9,459 nt of DNA from JANNRW01 sp031401815 (GCA_031401815.1 JANNRW010000101.1:1-9459), one strand, 5' to 3'. Counted from the stretch's first letter, positions 1 to 5,963 are shown. The notes: generated from the letters alone by a model not told the origin. Numbers and translations are program-made.

Positions 1-375
1 CACAACACTAAGCACCACAGTTCCGTATCGTGTATACTGAATGATCTTCTTGCGGCCTGACTCTCCCTCTTTTGAAAGCTTCTCAATTGCAGGTACAACA
101 ACAGTCAAAAGCTGAAATATAATTGATGAAGAGATATAAGGCATTATGCCAAGTGCAAATACAGTAAGTTTTTCGAGTGCTCCTCCGGAGAACATATCAA
201 ACAGGCCAAGCAGAGTGCCCTGAGCCTGCTTGAAAAAATGACTTAAAGCAACTCCATCTATACCAGGTGTCGGAATAAAACAGCCGATCCTATAGACGAG
301 AAGCATGCCGAGTGAGAATATTACCCGTTTTTTAAGCTCAGGAATCTTAAAGATATTCTGGAAGGCATCAAACAA
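1..375 (-). CDS. secY: SecY, protein translocase channel subunit (partial, N-terminal 125 residues)
   Basis: SecY is the pore-forming subunit of the SecYEG inner-membrane channel that exports or inserts nascent proteins. The visible 125 residues begin MFDAFQNIFKIPELKKR, followed by a first membrane segment at about 17-37, the plug-helix region at about 57-70 (FDMFSGGALEKL) and the second membrane helix with the GIMPYISSSII signature at 77-87. The reading frame is open to base 1, so the rest (full proteins have about 430-450 residues) lies outside. I place the start at a TTG at 375-373, because no ATG exists in this frame near the N-terminus and GAGGAG sits 7 nt upstream inside rplO. An ATG at 368-366 is in another frame and hits a stop after 15 codons. 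The gene overlaps the rplO end by 8 nt, suggesting translational coupling. Identity is certain; the start is strongly supported. Confidence 0.96.
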   Translation of the reverse strand, partial: MFDAFQNIFKIPELKKRVIFSLGMLLVYRIGCFIPTPGIDGVALSHFFKQAQGTLLGLFDMFSGGALEKLTVFALGIMPYISSSIIFQLLTVVVPAIEKLSKEGESGRKKIIQYTRYGTVVLSVV

Positions 376-817
376 GCGAAATCTCCTCAATAGACCCGCC
401 AGCAGCGATAATCATCTCTTTTGCAGCAGCACTAAACTTATGCGCCCTTACTGTAAGAGGTCTGGAGATTTCTCCCTTGGCCAAAACCTTTATCCCATCT
501 CGAATCTTGCTGGCCAGCCCCTTACTTATAATTGCAGCAGGATCAACTACTGAACCGGCATCAAATAACTCAAGCTGACAAACGTTGATTACTGAGTACT
601 CCTTTCGGGTCAAAGGGAGAAAGCCTCTTTTAGGAAGACGCCTCTGCATCGGCATCTGACCACCCTCAAAACCAGGCTTTATACTCCCCCCTGAGCGTGC
701 CTTTTGACCTTTATGCCCCTTAGTTGCTGTCTTTCCATGTCCAGAGCCTGGGCCACGTCCAATCCGTTTTCTATTTTTAGTCGCCCCAACAGCAGGCTGA
801 ATCGAGTTGAGTTGCAT
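368..817 (-). CDS. rplO: 50S ribosomal protein L15
   Basis: L15 is a late-assembling protein of the large subunit that threads a basic N-terminal extension into 23S rRNA. The 149 residues match the usual family length (about 145-150). The glycine/lysine-rich extension at 15-44 holds RIGRGPGSGHGKT and GHKGQKARSGG, and the globular C-terminal domain ends in GGSIEEISLV. The ATG at 817 has GGAG a few bases upstream in the 17-nt gap after rpmD. The stop TGA lies inside the secY start region, with 8 nt of overlap, and the last codons also carry the secY ribosome binding site. Nothing is missing or unusual in the protein. Confidence 0.97.
   Translation of the reverse strand: MQLNSIQPAVGATKNRKRIGRGPGSGHGKTATKGHKGQKARSGGSIKPGFEGGQMPMQRRLPKRGFLPLTRKEYSVINVCQLELFDAGSVVDPAAIISKGLASKIRDGIKVLAKGEISRPLTVRAHKFSAAAKEMIIAAGGSIEEISLV
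383..388 (-). promoter_or_regulatory. Shine-Dalgarno GAGGAG for secY, inside rplO
   Basis: GAGGAG on the minus strand lies within the last codons of rplO, 7 nt before the TTG at 375. It decides the secY start, which otherwise lacks any standard initiator in frame. Confidence 0.75.
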
Positions 818-834
818 TCTGTTCTCCAGGACAA

Positions 835-1014
835 TTATTGTAAAACTTTTACCAGATGAGAGACTTTCCTTATCATCCCCTGAACTTCAGGTGAATTAAC
901 CAGAACCACACTCTGATTCACTTTTGAAAGTCCGAGTCCATCCAGAACCACTCGTAACTTGGCAGGTTTGCCAATTTTGCTTCTAACTAATGTTATAGTA
1001 AGTTGATCTGACAT
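835..1014 (-). CDS. rpmD: 50S ribosomal protein L30
   Basis: L30 is a small 50S protein. The frame encodes 59 residues from ATG at 1014 to TAA at 837-835, starting MSDQLTITLVRSKIGKPAKL, with the L30 core GLGLSKVNQSVVLVNSPEVQGMIRKV in the middle and VLQ at the end. Family members have about 58-62 residues, so it is complete. GGAG is 6 nt upstream of the ATG, in the 16-nt gap after rpsE. It sits in its canonical place between rpsE and rplO. The N-terminal part (KPAKLRVVLDGLGL) deviates mildly from the more usual R-G-L-G-L-x-K form, within family variation. It is easy to miss because of its size, but length, motif, ribosome binding site and synteny agree. Confidence 0.96.
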   Translation of the reverse strand: MSDQLTITLVRSKIGKPAKLRVVLDGLGLSKVNQSVVLVNSPEVQGMIRKVSHLVKVLQ

Positions 1015-1030
1015 TAATTGCTCCTAGCTG

Positions 1031-1519
1031 TTAATCTGACAACCCTCTTCTTGCTATAATTTCTTCAGGGCTTCTAAGTTGCTTCAACCCATCAAATGCA
1101 GCCTTTACGACATTATGCGGATTATTGGAACCAAGGCATTTAGCCAAAACATTCTGGACACCGGCAGACTCGAATACTGCCCTTGCTGCGCCGCCCGCAA
1201 TAACACCGGTACCAGCGGATGCAGGCATCATAAGCACACGCCCTGCGCCAAAATGGCCTAAAACCTCATAAGGAATTGTCTGACCATCAACAATTGGAAC
1301 ACGTATAACATTTTTCTTTGCCTGCTCAACGCCTTTCCTTATAGCTTCCGGGACTTCATTCGCCTTGCCCAGGCCATAACCAACATGTCCATTTCCGTCA
1401 CCCACAACAATTAATGCCGAAAAACTGAAACGGCGTCCACCTTTAACAACCTTGGCAACACGGTTGATATGTACAACTCGGTCTGTAAGGTTAAGTTCAT
1501 TAGTATTCAGCTTAAACAA
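1031..1519 (-). CDS. rpsE: 30S ribosomal protein S5 (TTG start)
   Basis: S5 sits at the back of the 30S subunit, near the mRNA entry tunnel, and affects decoding accuracy. From the TTG at 1519 the protein has 162 residues: MFKLNTNELNLTDRVVHINR, the N-terminal double-stranded RNA-binding domain with KVVKGGRRFSFSALIVVGDG (24-42) and GYGLGKANEVPEAIRKG (48-63), then the C-terminal domain with GAGRVLMMPASAGTGVIAGG (91-110) and SNNPHNVVKA (131-140). The open frame extends upstream to an ATG at 1579, but that would add 20 residues with no S5 character and overlap rplR by 38 nt. AGGAGG stands 6 nt before the TTG, in the 22-nt gap after rplR, and the resulting N-terminus matches ordinary S5. The conserved core is intact. 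Confidence 0.96.
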   Translation of the reverse strand: MFKLNTNELNLTDRVVHINRVAKVVKGGRRFSFSALIVVGDGNGHVGYGLGKANEVPEAIRKGVEQAKKNVIRVPIVDGQTIPYEVLGHFGAGRVLMMPASAGTGVIAGGAARAVFESAGVQNVLAKCLGSNNPHNVVKAAFDGLKQLRSPEEIIARRGLSD

Positions 1520-1525
1520 GGACAA

Positions 1526-1531
1526 CCTCCT
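1526..1531 (-). promoter_or_regulatory. Shine-Dalgarno AGGAGG for rpsE
   Basis: A full-consensus AGGAGG lies in the rplR-rpsE gap with 6 nt to the TTG at 1519. It is the main reason to reject the longer S5 frame that starts at 1579, in which these six bases would instead encode Arg-Arg. Confidence 0.85.
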
Positions 1532-1541
1532 ATTATACCTT

Positions 1542-1910
1542 TTAGAAAGAAAGGCCGTTTTCGCGTGCTGCATCTGCAAGTGCTTTTACCCTGCCATGGT
1601 ATAAAAAACCATTGCGGTCAAAAACAACAGATTTTATATCGCTCTCAAGAGCTTTAATGGCAATTGCAGCACCGACTTTTTTTGCAGCCTCAATGTTTCC
1701 CGAATATTCCAGATCAGCTTTTAACTCGGGAGATATAGTAGAAACAGCAACCAATGTCCTCCCGGTAACATCATCAATTATCTGTGCATGAATATGCCGT
1801 GAGCTTCGAAATACATTCAAGCGAGGACGCTCAGTATTCCCTCTCACTTTCTTCCGAACCCTTACTTTTCTCTTCAAGCGGGCATCATTTTTTGATGTAC
1901 TCTTGCTCAC
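1542..1910 (-). CDS. rplR: 50S ribosomal protein L18 (GTG start)
   Basis: L18 binds 5S rRNA and, with L5, attaches it to the central protuberance of the 50S subunit. The 122 residues fit the family (about 117-122). A basic N-terminal tail (RLKRKVRVRKKVRG, about 11-24) leads into RPRLNVFRSSRHIHAQIIDD, and the C-terminal end has the typical FDRNGFLYHGRVKALADAAR. The initiator is GTG at 1910-1908, with AAGGAG 7 nt upstream. There is no in-frame ATG near this position. It follows rplF by 22 nt and precedes rpsE by 22 nt. Confidence 0.97.
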   Translation of the reverse strand: MSKSTSKNDARLKRKVRVRKKVRGNTERPRLNVFRSSRHIHAQIIDDVTGRTLVAVSTISPELKADLEYSGNIEAAKKVGAAIAIKALESDIKSVVFDRNGFLYHGRVKALADAARENGLSF

Positions 1911-1917
1911 CGCAGAT

Positions 1918-1923
1918 CTCCTT
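1918..1923 (-). promoter_or_regulatory. Shine-Dalgarno AAGGAG for rplR
   Basis: AAGGAG in the rplF-rplR gap stands 7 nt before the GTG at 1910 and supports that non-ATG start. Confidence 0.8.
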
Positions 1924-1932
1924 GAGTTTTAC

Positions 1933-2472
1933 CTATTTTTTACCAGTTTTACCGGCCTTGCGAAGTATGATTTCATCAGCGTACTTGATTCCCTTCCCCT
2001 TGTAAGGTTCCGGAGATCGAAATTCCCTGATCTTTGCAGCTGTCTGACCAACAAGTTCCTTATCAATACCCTTGACAAGAAGCTTGGTCATCTTCTCAAC
2101 TTCAACAGATATTCCAGGTGGCAAAAGAAAATTTACAGGGTGAGAATAACCAAGACTCAAGTTCAGAAAATCTCCTTTTACTTCAGCTCTATAACCGACC
2201 CCATTAATCTCTAGAGCACGCTCAAAGCCCTTTGTCACACCAGTAACCATGTTATTAATCAGAGTTCTGGTCAAACCATGTGCTGCTCTAGCCTTGATGC
2301 TCTCACTTGTCCTTGACACTATCAGGTTTTTATCCGTCAGATCAATGGAAACGAGATCAAGTATAGTTCTTGAAAGAGTCCCTTTAGGGCCGTTAACAGT
2401 GACCATCAAGTCGCTCACTGTGATTTTTACACCACTTGGTATTTCAATTGGCTGTTTTCCAATCCTTGACAT
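1933..2472 (-). CDS. rplF: 50S ribosomal protein L6
   Basis: L6 lies near the sarcin-ricin loop and the factor-binding site of the 50S subunit. The 179 residues match the family length and the two-domain layout. The N-terminal domain starts MSRIGKQPIEIPSGVKI with VNGPKGTLSR. The C-terminal domain ends with the signature PEPYKGKGIKYADE (about 154-167) and a basic tail, GKTGKK. ATG at 2472 has AAGGAGA upstream in the 21-nt gap after rpsH. The neighbours rpsH and rplR are in the standard spc order. No irregularities are visible. Confidence 0.97.
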   Translation of the reverse strand: MSRIGKQPIEIPSGVKITVSDLMVTVNGPKGTLSRTILDLVSIDLTDKNLIVSRTSESIKARAAHGLTRTLINNMVTGVTKGFERALEINGVGYRAEVKGDFLNLSLGYSHPVNFLLPPGISVEVEKMTKLLVKGIDKELVGQTAAKIREFRSPEPYKGKGIKYADEIILRKAGKTGKK

Positions 2473-2493
2473 CCATCTTCTCCTTACAACGAT

Positions 2494-2892
2494 TTACCAG
2501 ACTGTGCAAATAAGTTCGCCACCAACACCAGACTCTCTGGCAACTTTATCGGTCAAAAGACCTTTTGATGTTGAAAGTATTGCTACACCCAGCCCCTGCT
2601 TTACCTTAGGGATTTGATCACTTTTTACGTAACGTCTGCCACCAGGCTTGCTGACACGCTTGATCTCGGTAATTACAGAGTCGTTCTCACTAATGTATTT
2701 AAGATAAATACGAAGTATGCCCTGTTTTTGGTCGGTAATAACCTTGTAGTTTTTTACAAAGCCTTCATTTTTTAATACATTGACAATACCCACTTTTAGA
2801 TTCGAGGATGGTATATCAACTTTCTGAAGCTTTGCCATCGCACCGTTTCTTATCCTTGTAAGAAGGTCTGCAATCGGATCTGTCATGCACAT
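2494..2892 (-). CDS. rpsH: 30S ribosomal protein S8
   Basis: S8 is a primary 16S rRNA binder of the central domain, and in E. coli it also represses the spc operon. The protein has 132 residues, starting MCMTDPIADLLTRIRNGAMA and ending with the family signature STSKGLLTDKVARESGVGGE followed by LICTVW. Two ATG codons compete: 2892 and 2886. GAGGAG at 2902-2907 is 9 nt from the first and 15 nt from the second, so I chose 2892. The 31-nt gap after rpsN is one of the largest here, but I see no promoter or hairpin in it. Whether S8 autoregulates this cluster cannot be told from sequence alone. Confidence 0.97.
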   Translation of the reverse strand: MCMTDPIADLLTRIRNGAMAKLQKVDIPSSNLKVGIVNVLKNEGFVKNYKVITDQKQGILRIYLKYISENDSVITEIKRVSKPGGRRYVKSDQIPKVKQGLGVAILSTSKGLLTDKVARESGVGGELICTVW

Positions 2893-2923
2893 GTATATTT
2901 ACTCCTCTGCAACGATTTCAGTG

Positions 2924-3109
2924 TTACCAGCTTGACTTTATTACTCCGGGGAGTTGCCCGGATGAAGCAAGTTTGCGCAGGCAAATACGACACATATCAA
3001 ATTTACGATAATATGCGCGTGGTCTCCCGCATAGAGGACAACGATTGTATTCGCGAACCTTGAACTTGCTTCCACGCTGCGCTTTAATTATCATTGATGT
3101 TTTAGCCAC
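2924..3109 (-). CDS. rpsN: 30S ribosomal protein S14, zinc-binding short form (GTG start)
   Basis: S14 is a late-assembling protein of the 30S head. This is the short, zinc-binding class (S14p type Z): 61 residues with CPLC at 24-27 and CRIC at 40-43, the four cysteines that hold one zinc ion, and the C-terminal end ASSGQLPGVIKSSW. E. coli has the longer cysteine-free class. The start is GTG at 3109-3107, with GGAGG 6 nt upstream. It gives MAKTSMIIKAQRGSKFK, the family N-terminus, whereas the next ATG (codon 6) would cut conserved residues and lie too far from the ribosome binding site. It sits between rplE (18 nt) and rpsH (31 nt). The zinc form at this locus fits Desulfobacterota, many Gram-positives and several other phyla. 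Confidence 0.96.
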   Translation of the reverse strand: MAKTSMIIKAQRGSKFKVREYNRCPLCGRPRAYYRKFDMCRICLRKLASSGQLPGVIKSSW

Positions 3110-3115
3110 GAAGAT

Positions 3116-3120
3116 CCTCC
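3116..3120 (-). promoter_or_regulatory. Shine-Dalgarno GGAGG for rpsN
   Basis: GGAGG in the 18-nt rplE-rpsN gap is 6 nt before GTG at 3109. It selects GTG over the ATG five codons further in. Confidence 0.8.
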
Positions 3121-3127
3121 AAAACCT

Positions 3128-3667
3128 TTAATTCCTGAACGGCATACCCATATACTTCAACAACGCCCTACCCTCTTCATCCGAACGTGCATTCGTTACT
3201 ATTGTTATATTCATACCTTTAATCTTGTCTATCTTGTCATAATTTATTTCAGGAAAGATCAGTTGTTCCTTGATCCCAAGTGAATAATTACCATGACCAT
3301 CAAAAGCTTTAGGTGAGACACCCTTAAAATCGCGTACCCTTGGGAGAGAAACATTCAAAAGTCTGTCAAGAAACTCCATCATGCGCTCCTTTCTCAAGGT
3401 AACCATTACACCAATTGGCATCCCCTGACGAAGCTTGAAAGATGCAATCGATTTTTTTGCTTTTGTAATTACAGCCTTTTGCCCTGAAATAACTCCAAGC
3501 TCATCAACAGCCGAGTCCAGAATTTTTACGTTCTGGATTGCTTCGCCAAGACCCATATTAAGCACAATCTTCTCAAGCCTCGGAACCTGCATCACGCTTT
3601 TGTAATTAAAGTCCTTCATGAGTTTTGGAACGATCTCATTTAAATAAATGTCATTTAACCTGGACAT
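3128..3667 (-). CDS. rplE: 50S ribosomal protein L5
   Basis: L5 binds 5S rRNA and forms part of the central protuberance, where it contacts the 30S head and P-site tRNA. The 179 residues fit the family exactly. MSRLNDIYLNEIVPKLMKDF opens the chain, followed by the signature PRLEKIVLNMGLGEA, KKSIASFKLRQGMPIGVMVTL in the middle, and the C-terminal MNITIVTNARSDEEGRALL and MGMPF. ATG at 3667 is preceded by GGAGG at 6 nt within the 14-nt gap after rplX. In E. coli this junction holds the S8 repressor target. Here the gap is too short to hold a whole site, so any such structure would need to use coding sequence. Confidence 0.97.
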   Translation of the reverse strand: MSRLNDIYLNEIVPKLMKDFNYKSVMQVPRLEKIVLNMGLGEAIQNVKILDSAVDELGVISGQKAVITKAKKSIASFKLRQGMPIGVMVTLRKERMMEFLDRLLNVSLPRVRDFKGVSPKAFDGHGNYSLGIKEQLIFPEINYDKIDKIKGMNITIVTNARSDEEGRALLKYMGMPFRN

Positions 3668-3681
3668 TAACTTCCTCCCGT

Positions 3682-4008
3682 TTATTTATCGAAAGACTCG
3701 CCACATTTCTTACAAATGCGGGCTTTCTTGCCGTCTTCCAGAACGGTTGACTTGGCACGAACAGCTCTCTTGCACTTCTCGCAGTAAAGCATTACATTAG
3801 AGAGGTGTATGAAAGCTTCCTTTTCAAGAATCCCGCCAGGTTGGTTCCCACGAGATCTTGTGTGACGCTTGACTATGTTTATCCCCTCAACCAGTGCTGC
3901 GCATCTAGCAACATCAATTTTAAGGATTTTACCTGTTCTGGTTTTGTCCTTGCCAGTTGTAACGGCAACATAGTCACCGCGCTTAACATGAGTTTTGTGT
4001 GTTTGCAT
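3682..4008 (-). CDS. rplX: 50S ribosomal protein L24 with C-terminal zinc ribbon
   Basis: L24 is an initiator of 50S assembly that binds the 5' end of 23S rRNA near the exit tunnel. The KOW motif is in the N-terminal half: VKRGDYVAVTTGKDKTRTGK (8-27), then VEGINIVKRHTR (40-51). The C-terminal part has CEKC (76-79) and CKKC (99-102), an intact zinc-ribbon pair of the metal-binding form of L24 that E. coli lacks. Length is 108 residues, within the usual 100-115. ATG at 4008 has only a modest ribosome binding site (AAGGGA). It lies 16 nt after rplN and 14 nt before rplE. Function and identity are clear; metal binding is inferred from the four cysteines. Confidence 0.97.
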   Translation of the reverse strand: MQTHKTHVKRGDYVAVTTGKDKTRTGKILKIDVARCAALVEGINIVKRHTRSRGNQPGGILEKEAFIHLSNVMLYCEKCKRAVRAKSTVLEDGKKARICKKCGESFDK

Positions 4009-4024
4009 AGTGATCCCTTACAAA

Positions 4025-4393
4025 TTAAAGTACTTCAGGTGCCAACGAAATGATCTTCATAAACTTCTTGGCTCTAAGTTCTCTGGCAACAGGCCCGAAA
4101 ATACGTGTACCAACCGGCTCCTGCTGGTTGTTTATCACAACCGCAGAGTTACCATCAAAGCGTATATAAGAGCCGTCCAATCTACCAATCTCCTTGGCAG
4201 TTCTTACTATGACCGCTTTGACTACATCGCCCTTTTTAACTTTTGAATTAGGTAGCGCCTCCTTGACAGAAGCAACTATAATATCTCCAATACTTGCATA
4301 TTTGCGCTTCGAACCACCGAGCACCTTTATACAAAATAATCGTTTTGCACCGGAATTATCTGCTACATCAAGCAGTGTCTGCATCTGAATCAT
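4025..4393 (-). CDS. rplN: 50S ribosomal protein L14
   Basis: L14 is a highly conserved protein at the 50S interface, making bridges to the 30S subunit and serving as the docking site of the silencing factor RsfS. The 122 residues are exactly the family length. MIQMQTLLDVADNSGAKRLF begins the chain, VKAVIVRTAKEIGRLDGSYI is in the middle, and GTRIFGPVARELR stands at 95-107. ATG at 4393 has AGGAG 6 nt upstream. In E. coli rplN is the first spc gene, with its own promoter in a gap of over 100 nt. Here the gap after rpsQ is 28 nt, mostly occupied by the ribosome binding site, so a separate promoter is unlikely unless it lies inside rpsQ. Confidence 0.97.
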   Translation of the reverse strand: MIQMQTLLDVADNSGAKRLFCIKVLGGSKRKYASIGDIIVASVKEALPNSKVKKGDVVKAVIVRTAKEIGRLDGSYIRFDGNSAVVINNQQEPVGTRIFGPVARELRAKKFMKIISLAPEVL

Positions 4394-4421
4394 CGAGTAC
4401 TCCTACAATGTTTAGTCGCTG

Positions 4422-4673
4422 TCAAACCTTCAATATCTGGCTGACCTTCCAGCACTTATCCTTACTGAGCGGTCTGGATGAAATAATCTGAACGCGATCA
4501 CCATCTTTGCATTTATTCTCTTCATCGTGTGCCTTGTACCTGGCAGACCGCTTTATGTATTTATTGTAAACAGGATGCTTAATAATACGATCAACCTTTA
4601 CAACAACTGTCTTATCCATTTTATCGCTGACGACCACACCAGTCTGTGTTTTTCTATGGCCACGTTCACGCAT
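4422..4673 (-). CDS. rpsQ: 30S ribosomal protein S17
   Basis: S17 is an early-binding 16S rRNA protein of the 30S body with an OB fold. From ATG at 4673 it has 83 residues: MRERGHRKTQTGVVVSDKMD, the KMDKTVVV motif at 18-25, HPVYNKYIKRSARYKAHDEEN in the centre and SRPLSKDKCWKV near the C-terminus. A GTG directly upstream (4676-4674) would give 84 residues. The purine run AAAGGGG at 4680-4686 is better placed for the ATG, and the shorter N-terminus fits the family, but the choice is not decisive. rpmC ends 11 nt upstream. The protein is complete and ordinary. Confidence 0.96.
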   Translation of the reverse strand: MRERGHRKTQTGVVVSDKMDKTVVVKVDRIIKHPVYNKYIKRSARYKAHDEENKCKDGDRVQIISSRPLSKDKCWKVSQILKV

Positions 4674-4684
4674 CACTTACCCCT

Positions 4685-4873
4685 TTAAGCCTGCTTCTCG
4701 GAAATTAATGTTATAACACGGGCAATCTGCTTGCGAACGATATTAATCTTGGCACTGTTCTCAAGCCTGCCTGTCCGAAGCTGAAATTTACTATTAAACA
4801 GCTCCTGCTCAAGCTCCCTGTTTTTAACTTGTAACTCCTCAGTACTGAGTTTTCGTAATTCATTAGCCTTCAT
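4685..4873 (-). CDS. rpmC: 50S ribosomal protein L29
   Basis: L29 is a small two-helix coiled-coil protein near the exit tunnel and contributes to the binding site for trigger factor and SRP alongside L23. Its 62 residues begin MKANELRKLSTEELQVKNRE and continue with FNSKFQLRTGRLENSAKI, the family signature, ending ITLISEKQA. ATG at 4873 lies inside the end of rplP (11 nt overlap), with GAGGACGG upstream in rplP codons as ribosome binding site. This overlap suggests that rpmC is translated by re-initiation or coupling after rplP. Length and sequence are normal for the family. Confidence 0.96.
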   Translation of the reverse strand: MKANELRKLSTEELQVKNRELEQELFNSKFQLRTGRLENSAKINIVRKQIARVITLISEKQA

Positions 4874-5285
4874 TTGATTCCGTCCTCATTACAAATTTGG
4901 TTCCCATCGGGAGTTTATGTGCGGCAAGACGAAATGCTTCTCTGGCAACTTCTTCAGTAACGCCTTCCATCTCATACAATATATGACCAGGCTTCACTAC
5001 ACAAACCCAGGAATCAGGAGACCCCTTACCTTTACCCATGCGTGTCTCTGCAGGCTTAGAAGTAAGTGGCTTGTCAGGAAAAACCCTGATCCAGATTTTC
5101 CCGCCACGCTTTATGTAACGAGTCATAGCAATACGTGCAGCTTCAATCTGACGAGAATCAAGCCAGATGCATTCAGTTGCTTGCAAGCCATACTGACCGA
5201 ACGAGAGACTTACACCTCTCTCAGGAGAGCCGGACATTCGACCTTTCATCTGTTTTCGATGTTTTACTCTTTTAGGCATCAACAT
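4863..5285 (-). CDS. rplP: 50S ribosomal protein L16
   Basis: L16 lies near the A site and the peptidyl transferase centre and helps place aminoacyl-tRNA. From ATG at 5285 it has 140 residues: MLMPKRVKHRKQMKGRM, then FGQYGLQATECIWLDSRQIE (29-48) with AARIAMTRYIKRGGKIWIRV following, RMGKGKGSPDSWVCVVKPG (82-100) and AHKLPMGTKFVMRTE near the end. Arg82 corresponds to E. coli Arg81, which is hydroxylated there by RoxA. The frame can be read two codons further to a TTG at 5291, but AGGAG at 5295-5299 is only 3 nt from it and 9 nt from the ATG. It follows rpsC by 18 nt and overlaps rpmC by 11 nt. Confidence 0.96.
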   Translation of the reverse strand: MLMPKRVKHRKQMKGRMSGSPERGVSLSFGQYGLQATECIWLDSRQIEAARIAMTRYIKRGGKIWIRVFPDKPLTSKPAETRMGKGKGSPDSWVCVVKPGHILYEMEGVTEEVAREAFRLAAHKLPMGTKFVMRTESNEG

Positions 5286-5294
5286 AATCAAAAG

Positions 5295-5299
5295 CTCCT
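5295..5299 (-). promoter_or_regulatory. Shine-Dalgarno AGGAG for rplP
   Basis: AGGAG lies 3 nt before a TTG at 5291, 9 nt before the ATG at 5285 and 15 nt before the ATG at 5279. The middle option has the normal spacing and yields the typical MLMPKRVK start of L16. Confidence 0.7.
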
Positions 5300-5303
5300 G
5301 TAT

Positions 5304-5936
5304 CTATTGCCCGGGAAGTACTTCGCCCTTAAATATCAATACTTTTACACCAATAATTCCATATGTTGTCTTTGCTTCTGCAAAACCATAATCAATATCT
5401 GCTCTTAATGTGTGGAGTGGGACTCGGCCCTCACGATACCACTCTGTTCTGGACATTTCAGCACCACCAAGACGACCTGAACAGGTAATTCTAATACCTT
5501 TAGCACCAAATTTGAGTGCAGATGTCACACTTTTTTTCATTGCTCTACGAAAAGCAATTCTTCTTTCCAATTGTAATGCAACACTTTCAGCTACAAGCTG
5601 TGCATCCAGCTCTGGCTTTCTGACCTCCTGAATATTAAGGAAAATCTCCTTGTCTGTGAGCTTGGCCAGATCCTTCTTTAACGTCTCGACTTCTGAACCC
5701 TTCTTTCCTATTATCAAACCAGGACGTGCAGTAAAAATATTAATTTTTGCCTTGTTAGCAGCACGCTCTATCTCAATTTTTGAGACACCTGAATGATGAA
5801 GGCGCTTCTTTAAGAAATCGCGGAGCTTAAGATCTTCATGAAGTAGTGTCGCATAACCTGACTTTGCATACCATTTTGAATCCCAGGTTTTTATCACTCC
5901 GAGTCTGAAACTTATCGGATTTACTTTCTGACCCAA
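5304..5936 (-). CDS. rpsC: 30S ribosomal protein S3 (TTG start)
   Basis: S3 forms part of the mRNA entry channel on the 30S head and takes part in ribosomal helicase activity. The 210 residues start MGQKVNPISFRLGVIKTWDS, carry a type II KH domain with the GKKG loop at 77-80 (in RPGLIIGKKGSE), and finish with the C-terminal domain containing GIRITCSGRLGGAEMSRTEW, EGRVPLHTLRADIDYGFAEA and GVKVLIFKGEVLPGQ. The start is TTG at 5936-5934: the family always begins M-G-Q-K-V(-N)-P, the codon before GGT CAG is TTG, and GGAGG stands 6 nt upstream. It has a short C-terminal tail, as in many bacteria. It lies 27 nt after rplV and 18 nt before rplP. Confidence 0.97.
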   Translation of the reverse strand: MGQKVNPISFRLGVIKTWDSKWYAKSGYATLLHEDLKLRDFLKKRLHHSGVSKIEIERAANKAKINIFTARPGLIIGKKGSEVETLKKDLAKLTDKEIFLNIQEVRKPELDAQLVAESVALQLERRIAFRRAMKKSVTSALKFGAKGIRITCSGRLGGAEMSRTEWYREGRVPLHTLRADIDYGFAEAKTTYGIIGVKVLIFKGEVLPGQ

Positions 5937-5942
5937 ACTGCA

Positions 5943-5947
5943 CCTCC
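5943..5947 (-). promoter_or_regulatory. Shine-Dalgarno GGAGG for rpsC
   Basis: GGAGG (extended GGAGGTG) in the rplV-rpsC gap is 6 nt before TTG at 5936. It confirms the rare initiator of S3. Confidence 0.85.
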
Positions 5948-5963
5948 AGCTACTTGTTAGTTT

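Noticed and set aside
1903..2617. Plus-strand open frames of about 100-120 codons opposite rplF and rplR
   Set aside because: Antisense shadows: no family resemblance, no good ribosome binding site, and the minus strand is fully accounted for by L6, L18 and the start of S8.
4917..5408. A 163-codon plus-strand open frame opposite rplP and rpsC
   Set aside because: It lies antisense to two certain ribosomal protein genes, has no recognisable domain and an irregular composition rich in Cys, Phe and Ser, as expected for the shadow of a conserved coding strand.
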